DNA from: Sphingomonas cremea
GTDB lineage: Bacteria > Pseudomonadota > Alphaproteobacteria > Sphingomonadales > Sphingomonadaceae
Direction: 5' to 3'
NCBI RefSeq assembly: GCF_021502585.1
Contig: NZ_JAKFGM010000002.1
Span: forward strand, 62,001-126,000
Length of the DNA: 64,000 nucleotides
Shown here: in pieces, positions 51,232-60,718 of the stretch
Layout of the letters: each line of letters starts with the position of its first letter
Position numbering within the stretch: the stretch's first letter is position 1
Position numbers and translations under genes: made by a program
Notes under the pieces: generated by a model
What the model was told of the DNA's origin: nothing
Databases searched by the model: none
Seen by the model: the letters and a program-made list of their open reading frames with translations, nothing else

Positions 51232-52774
51232 GCGGTTCGCGCTCCAGCAGGATTGAACCTTCGCCTGCCCATACCGGCCGCCAGCCTTCTACCCAGGTCC
51301 GCGGTATGGGGCGCATGTCGATAAGCCACAAATAGTCGAAGGCATCGCGGGGCAGATTATTGAGCGCTGCATGGACCGACCAGCCCTCATGCCGGCAGCC
51401 GGGATCGCGGACGATCTGCGACGGATCACGCTGGAACCAGCCTGCCGCGGGATAGCGGACGGTCATCAGCGTCGCTCCGGCCATCGGCCAATGGTCGTTG
51501 GTATAGGCTTCGCGCCGAACGGTCGCGATCGCGCCGAGGTGGTCCGATCTGCGCAGCGGCCATTGCTCGCACTTGTCCCATACCAACACCGCGACGCGCG
51601 AGCCCATCAGGACGTAATCGAGTGCCTTCAGCTGTTCGGCCTGGCGCTTGCCGGCGATCGCCATGCTCACCGTCGTCCCTGCCAGCCGGACCAGCATGAA
51701 ACCCACTGCCGCAATCGCCAGCCAGGTCGCCAGCGGGTAGCGCGTTTCCTTCTTGAAGCGGATCGCCAGGATGAAGATTGCCGCGGCGAACGGGACCAGT
51801 CGCATATCGGCATAGGCGGAGCCGAACACGATCCGCGGGAGCAGCACATAGCTGGCCGCCAGCACCAGTCCGGAAAAAGCGAGGTTGCGCGACAGGGTCA
51901 GCCGGGGATGCACCAGCGCGAAGAGTGGCACCGCCAAAACTATCCCCGCCGAAACGATGTCATATGTCTCCCACCGGTCGCGGAACATGCGGAGCAGATA
52001 TTCCCACTTATATTCCCAATCGAACCAGCGATGGGTCAGCCCGCCGGTGGCCTCGCTCCGCCACACGAGGATCAGCAGAACCGGCAGCGCCATTACCGAG
52101 GCGTGGTAGGCAGCCCGGATGATTGCCATCCACCAGCTCCATCCGCGATCATGCTGCCTCACCGCCTCGGCGGAAAAGCACATCAGGCCGAGCGTTCCCC
52201 AGCCGAACGTATGCGCGAAGAAGACGACGAAGCTGATCGGCACGAACAGCAAGGCCCGGAGCCTCGACTTGCCCAGTCGGCCGAGCCGCAGCCACAGGCC
52301 GAAGGCAAGCATCGCCAGCGCCATCGACAGCGAAAAATTGACGAAGCCGAACATGAAAGGGTGGCCGAATGCCAGGGGCAGCGCAAAAGCGACTGTCGGC
52401 GGCAGGCGATTATGAACTTCGCGCGCGACCCACAGCATTCCCGCTACGGTCAGTGGCGGGATCGACATGACCACGAGCTTGGTGGCCAGCTCGATTCCCA
52501 GCAGCTTCGACAAGGGCACGACGAGCAGGTCGACGCCGAGGTTGCCGATCGGCAGCCAATGGAAGGTGAACCATTGTTGCAGCATCTGGCTGTGCGCCAC
52601 GTCGGCCGCGACCTTGTAGCGGCCCATGTGCCCGCCAATGTCCACGATCGGCGGAATTTGCGGATAGATGAACGGAACGAAGGCGAGCAGCACCATGGCC
52701 GCGACGAACGGCCGCCCTTCCCACCAGGGCCTCGCGGCGCCAGGCCGTGATGGAGGGGCCGCAGCCTGGATCAA
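51143..52774 (-). CDS. Multi-helix membrane protein, GT-C-like, group 1
   Basis: The 543-residue protein has around 11 membrane helices and a soluble C-terminal domain of about 170 residues. The first loop ([26 protein letters not shown]) contains an acidic/His pattern like that of GT-C proteins, but I cannot assign a family with confidence. It overlaps argG upstream by four bases (coupled) and the convergent methyltransferase by 89 bases. Its C-terminus ends in a Pro/Ala-rich tail. Function unknown, probably envelope glycan work given the neighbours. Confidence 0.65.
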   Translation of the reverse strand: MIQAAAPPSRPGAARPWWEGRPFVAAMVLLAFVPFIYPQIPPIVDIGGHMGRYKVAADVAHSQMLQQWFTFHWLPIGNLGVDLLVVPLSKLLGIELATKLVVMSIPPLTVAGMLWVAREVHNRLPPTVAFALPLAFGHPFMFGFVNFSLSMALAMLAFGLWLRLGRLGKSRLRALLFVPISFVVFFAHTFGWGTLGLMCFSAEAVRQHDRGWSWWMAIIRAAYHASVMALPVLLILVWRSEATGGLTHRWFDWEYKWEYLLRMFRDRWETYDIVSAGIVLAVPLFALVHPRLTLSRNLAFSGLVLAASYVLLPRIVFGSAYADMRLVPFAAAIFILAIRFKKETRYPLATWLAIAAVGFMLVRLAGTTVSMAIAGKRQAEQLKALDYVLMGSRVAVLVWDKCEQWPLRRSDHLGAIATVRREAYTNDHWPMAGATLMTVRYPAAGWFQRDPSQIVRDPGCRHEGWSVHAALNNLPRDAFDYLWLIDMRPIPRTWVEGWRPVWAGEGSILLEREPLSGGGEAPPPATRPAASVPAQSATVPAQR

Positions 52775-53991
52775 CTGCGGTCGCGCCTTCCAAGCAGGCG
52801 CAGGCGTAGCGCGTTCAGCTTGATGAAGCCCTCTGCGTCGCGCTGGTCATAGGCGCCCGCATCGTCCTCGAACGTCACGACCTTCTCGCTGTAGAGGCTG
52901 TGCGGCGACTTGCGGCCGGTAATGTGCACCCCGCCTTTGTAGAGCTTCATCCGCACCGTGCCGTCGACCTTGGCCTGGCTGTGGTCGACCGCCGCCTGCA
53001 GCATCTCGCGCTCCGGCGAGAACCAGAAGCCGTTGTAGACCAGCTCGGCATAGCGCGGCATCAGTTCATCTTTTAGGTGGGAGGCGCCCCGGTCGAGTGT
53101 CAGCTGCTCGATCGCCCGGTGGGCAGCGTGATAGATGGTCCCGCCCGGCGTCTCGTACATGCCCCGGCTCTTCATGCCGACGAAGCGGTTCTCGACCAGG
53201 TCGAGACGGCCGATGCCGTGCCGCTTCCCTAACTCGTTAAGCCTGGTCAGCAGCGCGGCTGGCGACAACGCCTCGCCATTTACTGCGACCCCGTCGCCCG
53301 ACTTGAAATCGATGGTGATTTCCTCGGGCGTATCGGGCGCCTGGACCAGATCGTCGGTACGCGAATAGACATAGTCAGGCACCTCGGCCCAGGGGTCCTC
53401 GAGCACTTTTCCCTCGGACGAGGTGTGCAGCAGGTTGGCGTCGGTCGAGAAGGGGCTTTCGCCGCGCTTGTCCTTGGGCACGGGGATCTGGTTCTTCTCG
53501 GCGAAATCGATCAGCGCCGTCCGGCTGGTCAGGTCCCATTCCCGCCACGGGGCGATCACCTTGATGTCCGGTGCCAGCGCATAATAGCCGAGCTCGAAGC
53601 GGACCTGGTCGTTGCCCTTGCCGGTCGCGCCGTGACTGACGGCGTCCGCGCCGACCTGGCGCGCGATTTCGACTTGCCGCTTGGCGATCAACGGACGGGC
53701 GATCGAGGTGCCGAGCAGATATAGCCCCTCGTAGAGCGCATTGGCGCGCATCATGGGAAAGACGTAGTCGCGGACGAACTCCTCGCGCAGGTCGTCGATG
53801 AAGATGTGCTCGGGCTTGACCCCCATCAGCTCGGCCTTGTGACGCGCCGGGCCAAGTTCTTCGCCCTGCCCCAGGTCGGCGGTAAAGGTCACGACCTCGC
53901 AGCCATAGGTCCGCTGCAGCCATTTCAGGATCACGCTCGTGTCGAGGCCGCCTGAAAAGGCGAGCACGACGCGATTGATCTTGTCGGCCAT
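52771..53991 (-). CDS. argG: Argininosuccinate synthase
   Basis: ArgG (406 residues) joins citrulline and aspartate with ATP. The N-terminal PP-motif is [16 protein letters not shown], followed by [36 protein letters not shown], and the conserved [17 protein letters not shown] and [13 protein letters not shown]. Length fits. The downstream membrane protein overlaps it by four bases, an unexpected operon partner for an arginine gene. argH is located separately at 37-38 kb. Confidence 0.97.
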   Translation of the reverse strand: MADKINRVVLAFSGGLDTSVILKWLQRTYGCEVVTFTADLGQGEELGPARHKAELMGVKPEHIFIDDLREEFVRDYVFPMMRANALYEGLYLLGTSIARPLIAKRQVEIARQVGADAVSHGATGKGNDQVRFELGYYALAPDIKVIAPWREWDLTSRTALIDFAEKNQIPVPKDKRGESPFSTDANLLHTSSEGKVLEDPWAEVPDYVYSRTDDLVQAPDTPEEITIDFKSGDGVAVNGEALSPAALLTRLNELGKRHGIGRLDLVENRFVGMKSRGMYETPGGTIYHAAHRAIEQLTLDRGASHLKDELMPRYAELVYNGFWFSPEREMLQAAVDHSQAKVDGTVRMKLYKGGVHITGRKSPHSLYSEKVVTFEDDAGAYDQRDAEGFIKLNALRLRLLGRRDRS

Positions 53992-54126
53992 TTGACAGTT
54001 TCCTTTGTGCTTCTTTTAGGGGGCGGCTGATGGCGCGCGCCTTGCCACCATCACCACCGCCGTTCAAGCGCCATACATGGTCAGCGGCCTAGCCTGGTTC
54101 ACTTCCTGTAGATGAGGGTATGACCC

Positions 54127-54777
54127 ATGAAGAAGTTTCTGATTCCTGTTGCCGCGTTGATGGCCGGGACGGCAGCCCTGGCCCAAACCGCACCGGTCGC
54201 GTCGCCACCGCCGGCAACGCCTGCGCCAATGGCCCATCCGATGGCCGACAAGGTTATGACCCGCGCCGAAACGGTGGCGATGGTTCGCGACCATTTCGCC
54301 CGCCTCGACCAGAATAAGGACGGCGTCATTACCACCGCCGAAGCCGCTGAGGGCCAGGGCAAATGGGCCGAACATCGAATGGAGATGGGCGGAGGCCCAA
54401 TGGGCGATCCCAACGCCGCTTTCGATCGGCTCGATACCAACAAGAATGGCTCGATCAGCCGTGACGAATTCGCCAAGGGACATGAGCAACGAATGGAACG
54501 CCGTACTGCCATGCGCGACAAGCGCAAGGACGCGACCCAAGAGGCCAAGGACGGCAGGCGCCACGAGCACCGGATGGGTGGCATGGGCGCGCATATGATC
54601 GCCATGGCCGACACCAACAAGGACGGGAAGGTCTCCGAGGCCGAGGCGGAGGCGATGGCGCTTCAGCATTTCGACCAGATGGACACCAACCATGACGGCA
54701 AGGTCACACCGGAAGAGCGCCGCGCAGCCCGGCCGATGATGATGAAGCAAATGCACGGGGAAAAGACGACCGGCTGA
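54127..54777 (+). CDS. Exported EF-hand calcium-binding protein
   Basis: The 216-residue protein has a signal peptide (MKKFLIPVAALMAGTAALAQ) and four EF-hand loops of the DxNxDG form: LDQNKDGVITTAE (about residue 60), LDTNKNGSISRDE (about 102), ADTNKDGKVSEAE (about 158) and MDTNHDGKVTPEE (about 178). The intervening parts are rich in His and Met (HRMEMGGGPMGD, MGGMGAHMIAM, MMMKQMH), which could bind transition metals too. It is likely periplasmic and may buffer or sense calcium. Confidence 0.9.
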   Translation: MKKFLIPVAALMAGTAALAQTAPVASPPPATPAPMAHPMADKVMTRAETVAMVRDHFARLDQNKDGVITTAEAAEGQGKWAEHRMEMGGGPMGDPNAAFDRLDTNKNGSISRDEFAKGHEQRMERRTAMRDKRKDATQEAKDGRRHEHRMGGMGAHMIAMADTNKDGKVSEAEAEAMALQHFDQMDTNHDGKVTPEERRAARPMMMKQMHGEKTTG

Positions 54778-54802
54778 GCCGCGTCCAACACTGAACCCCC
54801 GC

Positions 54803-54836
54803 AAAGGCTCGGCGCTATAAGTGGCGCCGGGCCTTT
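54803..54836. terminator. Bidirectional intrinsic terminator between the EF-hand gene and cfa
   Basis: AAAGGC-T-CGGCGC, an 8-base loop, then GCGCCG-G-GCCTTT make a 12-bp stem with one mismatch. A and T ends on both sides fit termination of both convergent genes. Confidence 0.85.
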
Positions 54837-54847
54837 GTTCGATCCGC

Positions 54848-56062
54848 CTAATTCCCCCGGTATTTCGCCTCGGCCTCGGCCATATAATCGCGGGTGATCG
54901 GCAGTGCGCGGCGGTCGCGGATATACTGGATCTGGTAATTGTTCATCGCGCCATTTTCGAAGGCGACGATCCCGCCGGCCAGGTAGAATTCCCACATCCT
55001 GAAGAAGCGTTCGTCATACATGGCGACGATCTGGTCGCGCGCCTTGGTTGCGCGCTCCAGCCAATGGCGCAGCGTATAGCCGTAGTGGAGGCGGAGCATC
55101 TCGACGTCGCTGGCGATCAGCCGCACCTTCTCGCTGGCCGTGACCATCTCGGACAGGGAGGGCACATGATAGCCGGGGAAGAGATATTTGTCGGTGAACG
55201 GATCGGACGCGCCCGCGGCTCCATATTTGCCGATGGTGTGGAGCAGCATCACCCCGTCCTCGGCCAGCAGCTCCCGGCATTTGGCGAAGAATTCGACATA
55301 ATGGGGCGCGCCGACATGCTCGAACATGCCGACCGACACGATCCGGTCGAACGTGCCCGTGACCGAGCGGTAATCGATCAGTTCGAAACGGACATGCTCT
55401 GAAACGCCCGCCTCCTCTGCTCGCCGTCGCGCGACCTTCAGCTGCTCCTCCGACAAGGTGACGCCGGTGACGTCGACACCGGCAACCTTGTGCAAATAGA
55501 TCGCAGTCCCGCCCCATCCCGAGCCGATGTCGAGCACGCGCTGGCCGGGCTTCAGGTGGAGCTTGGCCGCGATATGCGCCTTCTTGTCGGCCTGGGCCTG
55601 CTCCAGGCTGTTACCGGGGTCGGTAAAGTAGGCGCAGCTATATTGCCGGTCGTCGTCGAGGAAGAGCTCGTACAGCTCGTCCTTAAGGTCATAATGGTGG
55701 GCGACGTTGCGCTTCGACTTGGCGGCGCGGTTGCGGCCGAACAACCGCTTCCAGCGCAGCTTGCCCTTCTTGATCGCCTTGCGCGCATTGCCGCCGTCTT
55801 CCCAGCGGTTGTTGGTGGTGATGAGCTCCAGCAGGTCGAGGATCGTCCCGTCCTCGACGATCAGCCGGCCGTCCATATAGGTCTCGCCGACCGCCAGGCG
55901 CGGATTGCGGACCAGTTCGAACAGGACCTTGCGGTCGGTGATGCGGACCGTCAGCGCCTTGCCGCCGCCGGGACCATATGTGCTGCGCTTGCCGTCGGGC
56001 ATGACGATCGTGATCTGCCCCTGCCCCAGCAGCGATCCGATTAACCGACCAATCAAGCTCAT
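54848..56062 (-). CDS. Cyclopropane-fatty-acyl-phospholipid synthase family protein
   Basis: The 404-residue enzyme should use SAM to add a methylene or methyl group to unsaturated acyl chains of membrane lipids. Typical motifs: RNVAHHYDLKDELYELFLDDDRQYSCAYF, the SAM site VLDIGSGWGGTAIYL, VTLSEEQLKVAR, VSVGMFEHVGAPHYVEFFAKC and FFRMWEFYLAGG with the conserved C-terminal aromatic residues. Length is near that of E. coli Cfa (382). It is separate from galE upstream by 82 bases and ends at a bidirectional terminator. Confidence 0.92.
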   Translation of the reverse strand: MSLIGRLIGSLLGQGQITIVMPDGKRSTYGPGGGKALTVRITDRKVLFELVRNPRLAVGETYMDGRLIVEDGTILDLLELITTNNRWEDGGNARKAIKKGKLRWKRLFGRNRAAKSKRNVAHHYDLKDELYELFLDDDRQYSCAYFTDPGNSLEQAQADKKAHIAAKLHLKPGQRVLDIGSGWGGTAIYLHKVAGVDVTGVTLSEEQLKVARRRAEEAGVSEHVRFELIDYRSVTGTFDRIVSVGMFEHVGAPHYVEFFAKCRELLAEDGVMLLHTIGKYGAAGASDPFTDKYLFPGYHVPSLSEMVTASEKVRLIASDVEMLRLHYGYTLRHWLERATKARDQIVAMYDERFFRMWEFYLAGGIVAFENGAMNNYQIQYIRDRRALPITRDYMAEAEAKYRGN

Positions 56063-56144
56063 CCCTGCGCTCCCTTTGGATAGCAGGTTGGCCGGTCAGG
56101 CGGCGCTGTTCAAGCCTTGGCGCGCCCAACAACTTCCATTGGGG

Positions 56145-57143
56145 TCATTTGGGCCGCGTCGCGAATCGCCAACTGTCGGCGCACATCTGGGCGAGGTCGT
56201 GCATGGTGCGCCAGCCCAGTTCCCGCTCGGCTTTCCCAACCGCGGCGTACATCGCGGCGACATCGCCCGGACGGCGGGCGGCGGTTACATGCGGCACGCT
56301 GGCCCCGGTCGCCTGCACGAATGCCGCAATGAGCTCCAGCACGCTGGTACCGCGCCCGGTACCGAGATTGTACAATTGCAGCGCTTCGCCCTTGCCCAGC
56401 GCGTCCAGCGCCGCGACATGGCCCCGCGCAAGGTCGACAACATGGATATAATCGCGGACCGCCGTCCCATCGGGTGTCGGATAGTCGGTTCCGTAAACCT
56501 GAAGGCGGTCGATTTCGCCGAGGGCAGCGCGCGTAACCAGCGGCATCAGATTGTTGGGGATGCCGGTCGGTTCCTCGCCGATCAGTCCCGATGAATGGGC
56601 ACCGACCGGGTTGAAGTAACGCAGGATGGATGCGCGCCAGCCTCGATCGGCACGCACGAGATCCATCAGCATATTCTCGCACATCAGCTTCGTCTGGCCA
56701 TAGGGGTTGACCGCCTGGGTCGGATGGTCCTCGTCCAAGGGAAGCCGCTGGGGTCCCCCATAAACCGTCGCGCTGCTGCTGAAGACGAAGCTGCGCACGC
56801 CTTCAGCCTCCATCGCCTCCAGGACTGCCAGCGTCCCCCCTACATTGTTGGCGTAATAGGACAGGGGGTCGGCAACGGACTCCGCCACGGCCTTGCTCGC
56901 GGCGAAATGGATCACGGCATCAATCCGCTCCGCCGCCAGGGTGGAGCGGACAAGGCCAGGATCGCGAACGTCGCCGTTGACGATGGTCAGCGGACGTCCG
57001 GCAATCTCGCCAAGCCGGTCGACCACGTCGGGCACGCTGTTGCTGAAATTATCGAGCAGGACCGGCTCGTGCCCGGCATCCAGGACCGCGAGCGCGGTAT
57101 GGGACCCAATATATCCGGCACCGCCAGTCAGGAGAATGCGCAT
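56145..57143 (-). CDS. galE: UDP-glucose 4-epimerase
   Basis: GalE (332 residues) interconverts UDP-glucose and UDP-galactose with NAD. It carries the Rossmann LTGGAGYIGSHTALAVLDAG, DVRDPGLVRS, the catalytic SSSATVYGGP, the YxxxK in NPYGQTKLMCENML, and DGTAVRDYIHVVDLARGH. It lies between cfa and the second glycosyltransferase group, to which it could supply UDP-galactose. It diverges from that group. Confidence 0.95.
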   Translation of the reverse strand: MRILLTGGAGYIGSHTALAVLDAGHEPVLLDNFSNSVPDVVDRLGEIAGRPLTIVNGDVRDPGLVRSTLAAERIDAVIHFAASKAVAESVADPLSYYANNVGGTLAVLEAMEAEGVRSFVFSSSATVYGGPQRLPLDEDHPTQAVNPYGQTKLMCENMLMDLVRADRGWRASILRYFNPVGAHSSGLIGEEPTGIPNNLMPLVTRAALGEIDRLQVYGTDYPTPDGTAVRDYIHVVDLARGHVAALDALGKGEALQLYNLGTGRGTSVLELIAAFVQATGASVPHVTAARRPGDVAAMYAAVGKAERELGWRTMHDLAQMCADSWRFATRPK

Positions 57144-57450
57144 CGAAAAGCCTGATTGTTGAAGCCACGAGCCCCCGCCCAGCAGGGTGGCGGCTTAGGC
57201 GGCGGCGTTTAAGCCTCGGAGTGCACCGTGCCAACCGACAAGAGTCGAATTCACCGAGGGAAATTTTGCTAGCTGTTTTCTGATGCAATTCCCGACGGCC
57301 GAAGCCGACCACCGGTGCGACTGAAGTCGGCAGTGAGATAAGTAAGGATTATTGGGTAGTGGTGCTGATCTTGCCACGCAACGATGTGACGATCTGTTCG
57401 CACCATTGCCCAATTGTATGAGCATGTTAGTGAGTAGGTTCAGGGGGCCA
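57144..57450. other. Intergenic region between galE and the second glycosyltransferase group
   Basis: This 307-base stretch separates divergent genes and has lower GC than the flanking genes, especially from 57240 onward. It should contain promoters in both directions, but no -35/-10 pair or operator stands out to me. An AGGGGGC ribosome binding site precedes the ATG at 57451. The frame is open in part of it, but lacks a better start. I see no RNA gene. Confidence 0.4.
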
Positions 57451-59058
57451 ATGCAGTTCGAAATTCTGAAGTGTGCAGCTGGATCGCGGCTCCCGTGGAG
57501 AGGGTCGGTATTCGCGCCAGATGACATTACTACTGGGCCCGGTCACCGGCCGACGGTCGGCGTCAAGGGGTTATTGGCATGCCTCGTCCCGGTCCTTGCA
57601 GCTGGGCTGCTGTTGCAGCTCAGCACTTACCCCAATCACGATGTCGCCTGGGTGTTGTGGGGATCTCGCGAGATATTGGAGGGAGCAAGGTGGGGCATCG
57701 ACGTAATTGAGCCCAATCCACCGCTCGCGTGGTATTTGTCTATGCCCACGACTGCGATCGCTAGCTGGCTGGGAGTGCCGCTGGATTGGACTTTTCGGAT
57801 AGCGGTCGCACTTGCAGGGGCAATTTCAGCCGCCAGTTTCGCCCTAATATTGGCGGTGGGCCGATCGCGGAGCCAAACGATCATTCTCTGCTTGGTCGCT
57901 GGCCTATCGCTACTTATTCTTCCTGCACGCGAGTTCGGTCAGCGCGAGCATTTGCTGGCTATCGCCGTGTTGCCATATTTGGCGCTCGCCAGCCGGCGCG
58001 TTGGGCCGGAACGATGCTCGGCCGGACTTGTGGCGCTCATTATTGGTATAGTTGCCGGCGTCGGAGTGGCCCTCAAGCCTTACTTTGCAGCGGTTCCGAT
58101 CCTGGTCGAACTCTTTGTGCAAATATTGAGTCGGCGGCAAGCACGGCTGCTACGCGCCGAGAACGTCGGCATGGGATTAGTCGCCGCAACTTACGCCATC
58201 GAGTTGCTTGCCTTTGAGCAGCCCTATTTGCAGCAGGCCGTGCCGCTTGCCCGCGAAATTTACTGGTCTTTTGATTTACCGTGGAAACAGGTCGTGGACC
58301 CGCTCCGGCTGCATCTCCTGCCAGCCGCACCGTTTGTTGCGTATGCGTTCGCTAGGCGCGACGGGACAGGAATTATTCTCTCGGCGGCGCTGTTCGGTGT
58401 GATTGCCTCATACCTGATCCAACATAAGGGCTATCCATACCATTTATTGCCCATCAGCATTTTTTCCTCCGTTTTGCTTGCTAACTTCGCGACTTCCGGG
58501 GGCGCGCTGGTTCGGACGCTAGCAGTCATTTGCCTTTCGATGCTCACGTTTGTCTGTCATCGCCCGGTAATTGGCTGGTGGAATGACAATCGGCCAGGCG
58601 GTGCCAGGGCGCTAGAAATTGATCGGATCCGATCATCGATCGCTGCCCACGCGGACAATGGAGGTTTCCTGATCGTATCGGTGCATCCATATCCGAGTTT
58701 CCCGGCCGCGATTTATACGCCTGCGCGGTATGTTTCGCGGACCAACAGTCACTGGTTCCTGCCCGCGGTCGCTCAAATACGGGCAAAGACGGCGCAATAC
58801 CGAGACCGTGCAGCGATCGAACGGCATGCACGTGATTTCATTCTCCATGATCTTGCGTCAGGACCGGATCTCGTAATGATTGATACGGACGCCGGCCGTC
58901 ATACCGTCGGGCCCAAGCAGTTCGATATTCTCGCTTTCTATCAGGAAGACCCGGCGTTCCGGTCGATCTGGACGCACTATAGAGAAATCGAGCGAATTAG
59001 TGGCTATCGTCAGTTTGTTCGCGTTGATCCGTTGCCACCGGGAGGTCCGACGAAATGA
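57451..59058 (+). CDS. GT-C-like multi-helix membrane protein, group 2
   Basis: The 535-residue protein has around ten membrane helices and a soluble C-terminal region of about 140 residues. The first periplasmic loop reads STYPNHDVAWVLWGSREILEGARWGIDVIEPNPPLAWYLSMP. The acidic residue after the helix and the ExNPPL motif resemble ArnT/PMT-type GT-C transferases, which move a sugar from a polyprenyl-phosphate carrier to an acceptor. I chose the ATG at 57451 for its ribosome binding site; ATGs at 57418 and 57424 are alternatives. It overlaps the next glycosyltransferase by four bases. Confidence 0.78.
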   Translation: MQFEILKCAAGSRLPWRGSVFAPDDITTGPGHRPTVGVKGLLACLVPVLAAGLLLQLSTYPNHDVAWVLWGSREILEGARWGIDVIEPNPPLAWYLSMPTTAIASWLGVPLDWTFRIAVALAGAISAASFALILAVGRSRSQTIILCLVAGLSLLILPAREFGQREHLLAIAVLPYLALASRRVGPERCSAGLVALIIGIVAGVGVALKPYFAAVPILVELFVQILSRRQARLLRAENVGMGLVAATYAIELLAFEQPYLQQAVPLAREIYWSFDLPWKQVVDPLRLHLLPAAPFVAYAFARRDGTGIILSAALFGVIASYLIQHKGYPYHLLPISIFSSVLLANFATSGGALVRTLAVICLSMLTFVCHRPVIGWWNDNRPGGARALEIDRIRSSIAAHADNGGFLIVSVHPYPSFPAAIYTPARYVSRTNSHWFLPAVAQIRAKTAQYRDRAAIERHARDFILHDLASGPDLVMIDTDAGRHTVGPKQFDILAFYQEDPAFRSIWTHYREIERISGYRQFVRVDPLPPGGPTK

Positions 59059-60071
59059 AGCGCGAAGAGCAAGCGCGGATCGCAGTGGTCATCCCTAGCT
59101 TCAATGTCGAGCAGAGCATCGAGGCGGTCATTGAAAGCATCCCGTTCGACGTCTGGCGAATCTACTGCGTAGACGACTGCAGTGATGATGAAACCTGGTC
59201 GGTCATATCGCGATTGGCCGAGAGTGACCCACGTGTCCGTGGCGTACGGCGAAGCAGGAATGGCGGGGTAGGCGCAGCGTTCGTCGACGGGCTATCCAAA
59301 GCACTTGAAGATTCTGCCGAAATTGTCGTCAAGGTCGACGGCGACGGGCAAATGAACGGAGCCTTCGTGGATGATTTCGCCAGACCAATTATGGACGGCG
59401 AAGCTGACTATGTGAAGGGAAACCGTTTCTTCGACATCGAGCGCGTGTTGGCTATGCCGCGGACTCGCTTGGTCGGAAACGCCGGATTGTCTTTTCTGTC
59501 GAAGCTGTCGACCGGCTATTGGAACCTGTTCGACCCCGCAAACGGATATGTCGCGATCCATGCCGACGTTGCGCGATTGATCCCGGTGAAAAAGCTTCAT
59601 CAGCGATATTTCTTCGAATCTGACCTCTTGTTTCGGCTGGCGATTCTCCGGGCGAAGGTTATCGAGCTGCCATTGGAGACGGTATACGAGGACGAAACGA
59701 GCCATCTGAACGTATGGCGCTGCCTCGTCACTTTTCCGTTTCTACATGCCCGAAACTTCCTGAAGCGATTGTTCTACAATTATGTGCTTCGGAATTTCAG
59801 CTTAGGCTCGGTGGTGCTGCCGACAGGCCTGTTGCTGGTGGCATTGGGTGCAACCTACGGCGTGACCCAATGGATCGACAGCTTGAGAACCGGAGAGCCC
59901 GCAACCGCGGGCACCGTCATGCTGAGTGCATTGCCAGTGCTGGTTGGCATCCAGTTCGTCTTGAGCTTTTTGGCGCAAGACGTTTCGTCCGTGCCCGACG
60001 CGCCAATCCACAAGCGGTTGGTTCACAAAACAACGATTTTCACTCCGGGTCGGGAAGCGAGGCGTAAATGA
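59055..60071 (+). CDS. Family-2 polyprenyl-phosphate glycosyltransferase, group 2
   Basis: The 338-residue enzyme has a GT2 domain (RIAVVIPSFNVEQSIEAVIESI, IYCVDDCSDDETWSVI, VVKVDGDGQMNGAFVDDF, NGYVAIHADVARLIPVKKL) and two C-terminal membrane helices (VVLPTGLLLVALGATYGV and VMLSALPVLVGIQFVLSFLAQD). It should charge polyprenyl phosphate with a sugar, as does the group 1 enzyme, but the sequences differ widely. It overlaps its neighbours by four bases each. Confidence 0.9.
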   Translation: MKREEQARIAVVIPSFNVEQSIEAVIESIPFDVWRIYCVDDCSDDETWSVISRLAESDPRVRGVRRSRNGGVGAAFVDGLSKALEDSAEIVVKVDGDGQMNGAFVDDFARPIMDGEADYVKGNRFFDIERVLAMPRTRLVGNAGLSFLSKLSTGYWNLFDPANGYVAIHADVARLIPVKKLHQRYFFESDLLFRLAILRAKVIELPLETVYEDETSHLNVWRCLVTFPFLHARNFLKRLFYNYVLRNFSLGSVVLPTGLLLVALGATYGVTQWIDSLRTGEPATAGTVMLSALPVLVGIQFVLSFLAQDVSSVPDAPIHKRLVHKTTIFTPGREARRK

Positions 60072-60718
60072 AGGGCAGGATCGCGCATATCAGAAACCGG
60101 CAGCGGCTATTGCGCGAAGCGATTGGCTATCAGAAGGATTTCGAGGCTTGGGAAGAAAGCTGCGTCCCATCCTATTGCCATCCGAATCCGGCCGCAGCCT
60201 ACGTCAGCTGGCTACGGCTGTTCGCGGCCGCCGACATGGCCAAGAAGGTGCGCCCGCCTGCAAAGAGGGTATTAGATTTTGGTTCCTCGATTGGAGAGCT
60301 AGGTCATCTACTAGCGGACGGCGTGCAGTATGAATTTATCGAAAGCCTGGATGCGGCTGCGGACTTTTTGAAAAAGCAACTGCCCGCAGCCAAGCGCACG
60401 ACATTACAAGAAGCGCCAGTTGGCGCATACGACCGCATTTTCGCGATCGACTCCCTTGAACATAACACTGACTTTCGGGAGTTGCTTGCCGAACTTGTAG
60501 CGAAGCTCGCGCCGGGCGGGGCCTTGATTCTTTCCGGGCCGACCGAAAACCGGCTCTATAAATTGGGTAGAAAGATCGCCGGCTTTGAGGGCCATTATCA
60601 CGAAACCAATATCCATGCGATTGAGGCGGCTGCCGCCGAGATGATGATCAGGCGTGCCGCCAAAACCATTTTGCCCTTGGCGCCTTTGTTCCGGGTGACG
60701 GCATGGACAGTAACTTAA
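60068..60718 (+). CDS. Class I SAM-dependent methyltransferase, group 2
   Basis: The 216-residue protein has a SAM-binding motif VLDFGSSIGELGHLLA (about residue 66), an acidic motif FAIDSLEHNTDFRELLAELV and LAPGGALILSGPTENRLYKLGRKIAGF, similar in layout to the group 1 enzyme but not closely alike. It begins in the stop of the glycosyltransferase gene and overlaps the GtrA gene by 16 bases. It may methylate the same lipid-linked sugar or a related intermediate. Confidence 0.85.
   Translation: MKGRIAHIRNRQRLLREAIGYQKDFEAWEESCVPSYCHPNPAAAYVSWLRLFAAADMAKKVRPPAKRVLDFGSSIGELGHLLADGVQYEFIESLDAAADFLKKQLPAAKRTTLQEAPVGAYDRIFAIDSLEHNTDFRELLAELVAKLAPGGALILSGPTENRLYKLGRKIAGFEGHYHETNIHAIEAAAAEMMIRRAAKTILPLAPLFRVTAWTVT

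Noticed and set aside
51371-52750. 459-codon frame opposite the GT-C-like membrane protein
   Set aside because: Its product is His/Arg/Gln-rich without helices or domains; the minus-strand protein has regular membrane segments.
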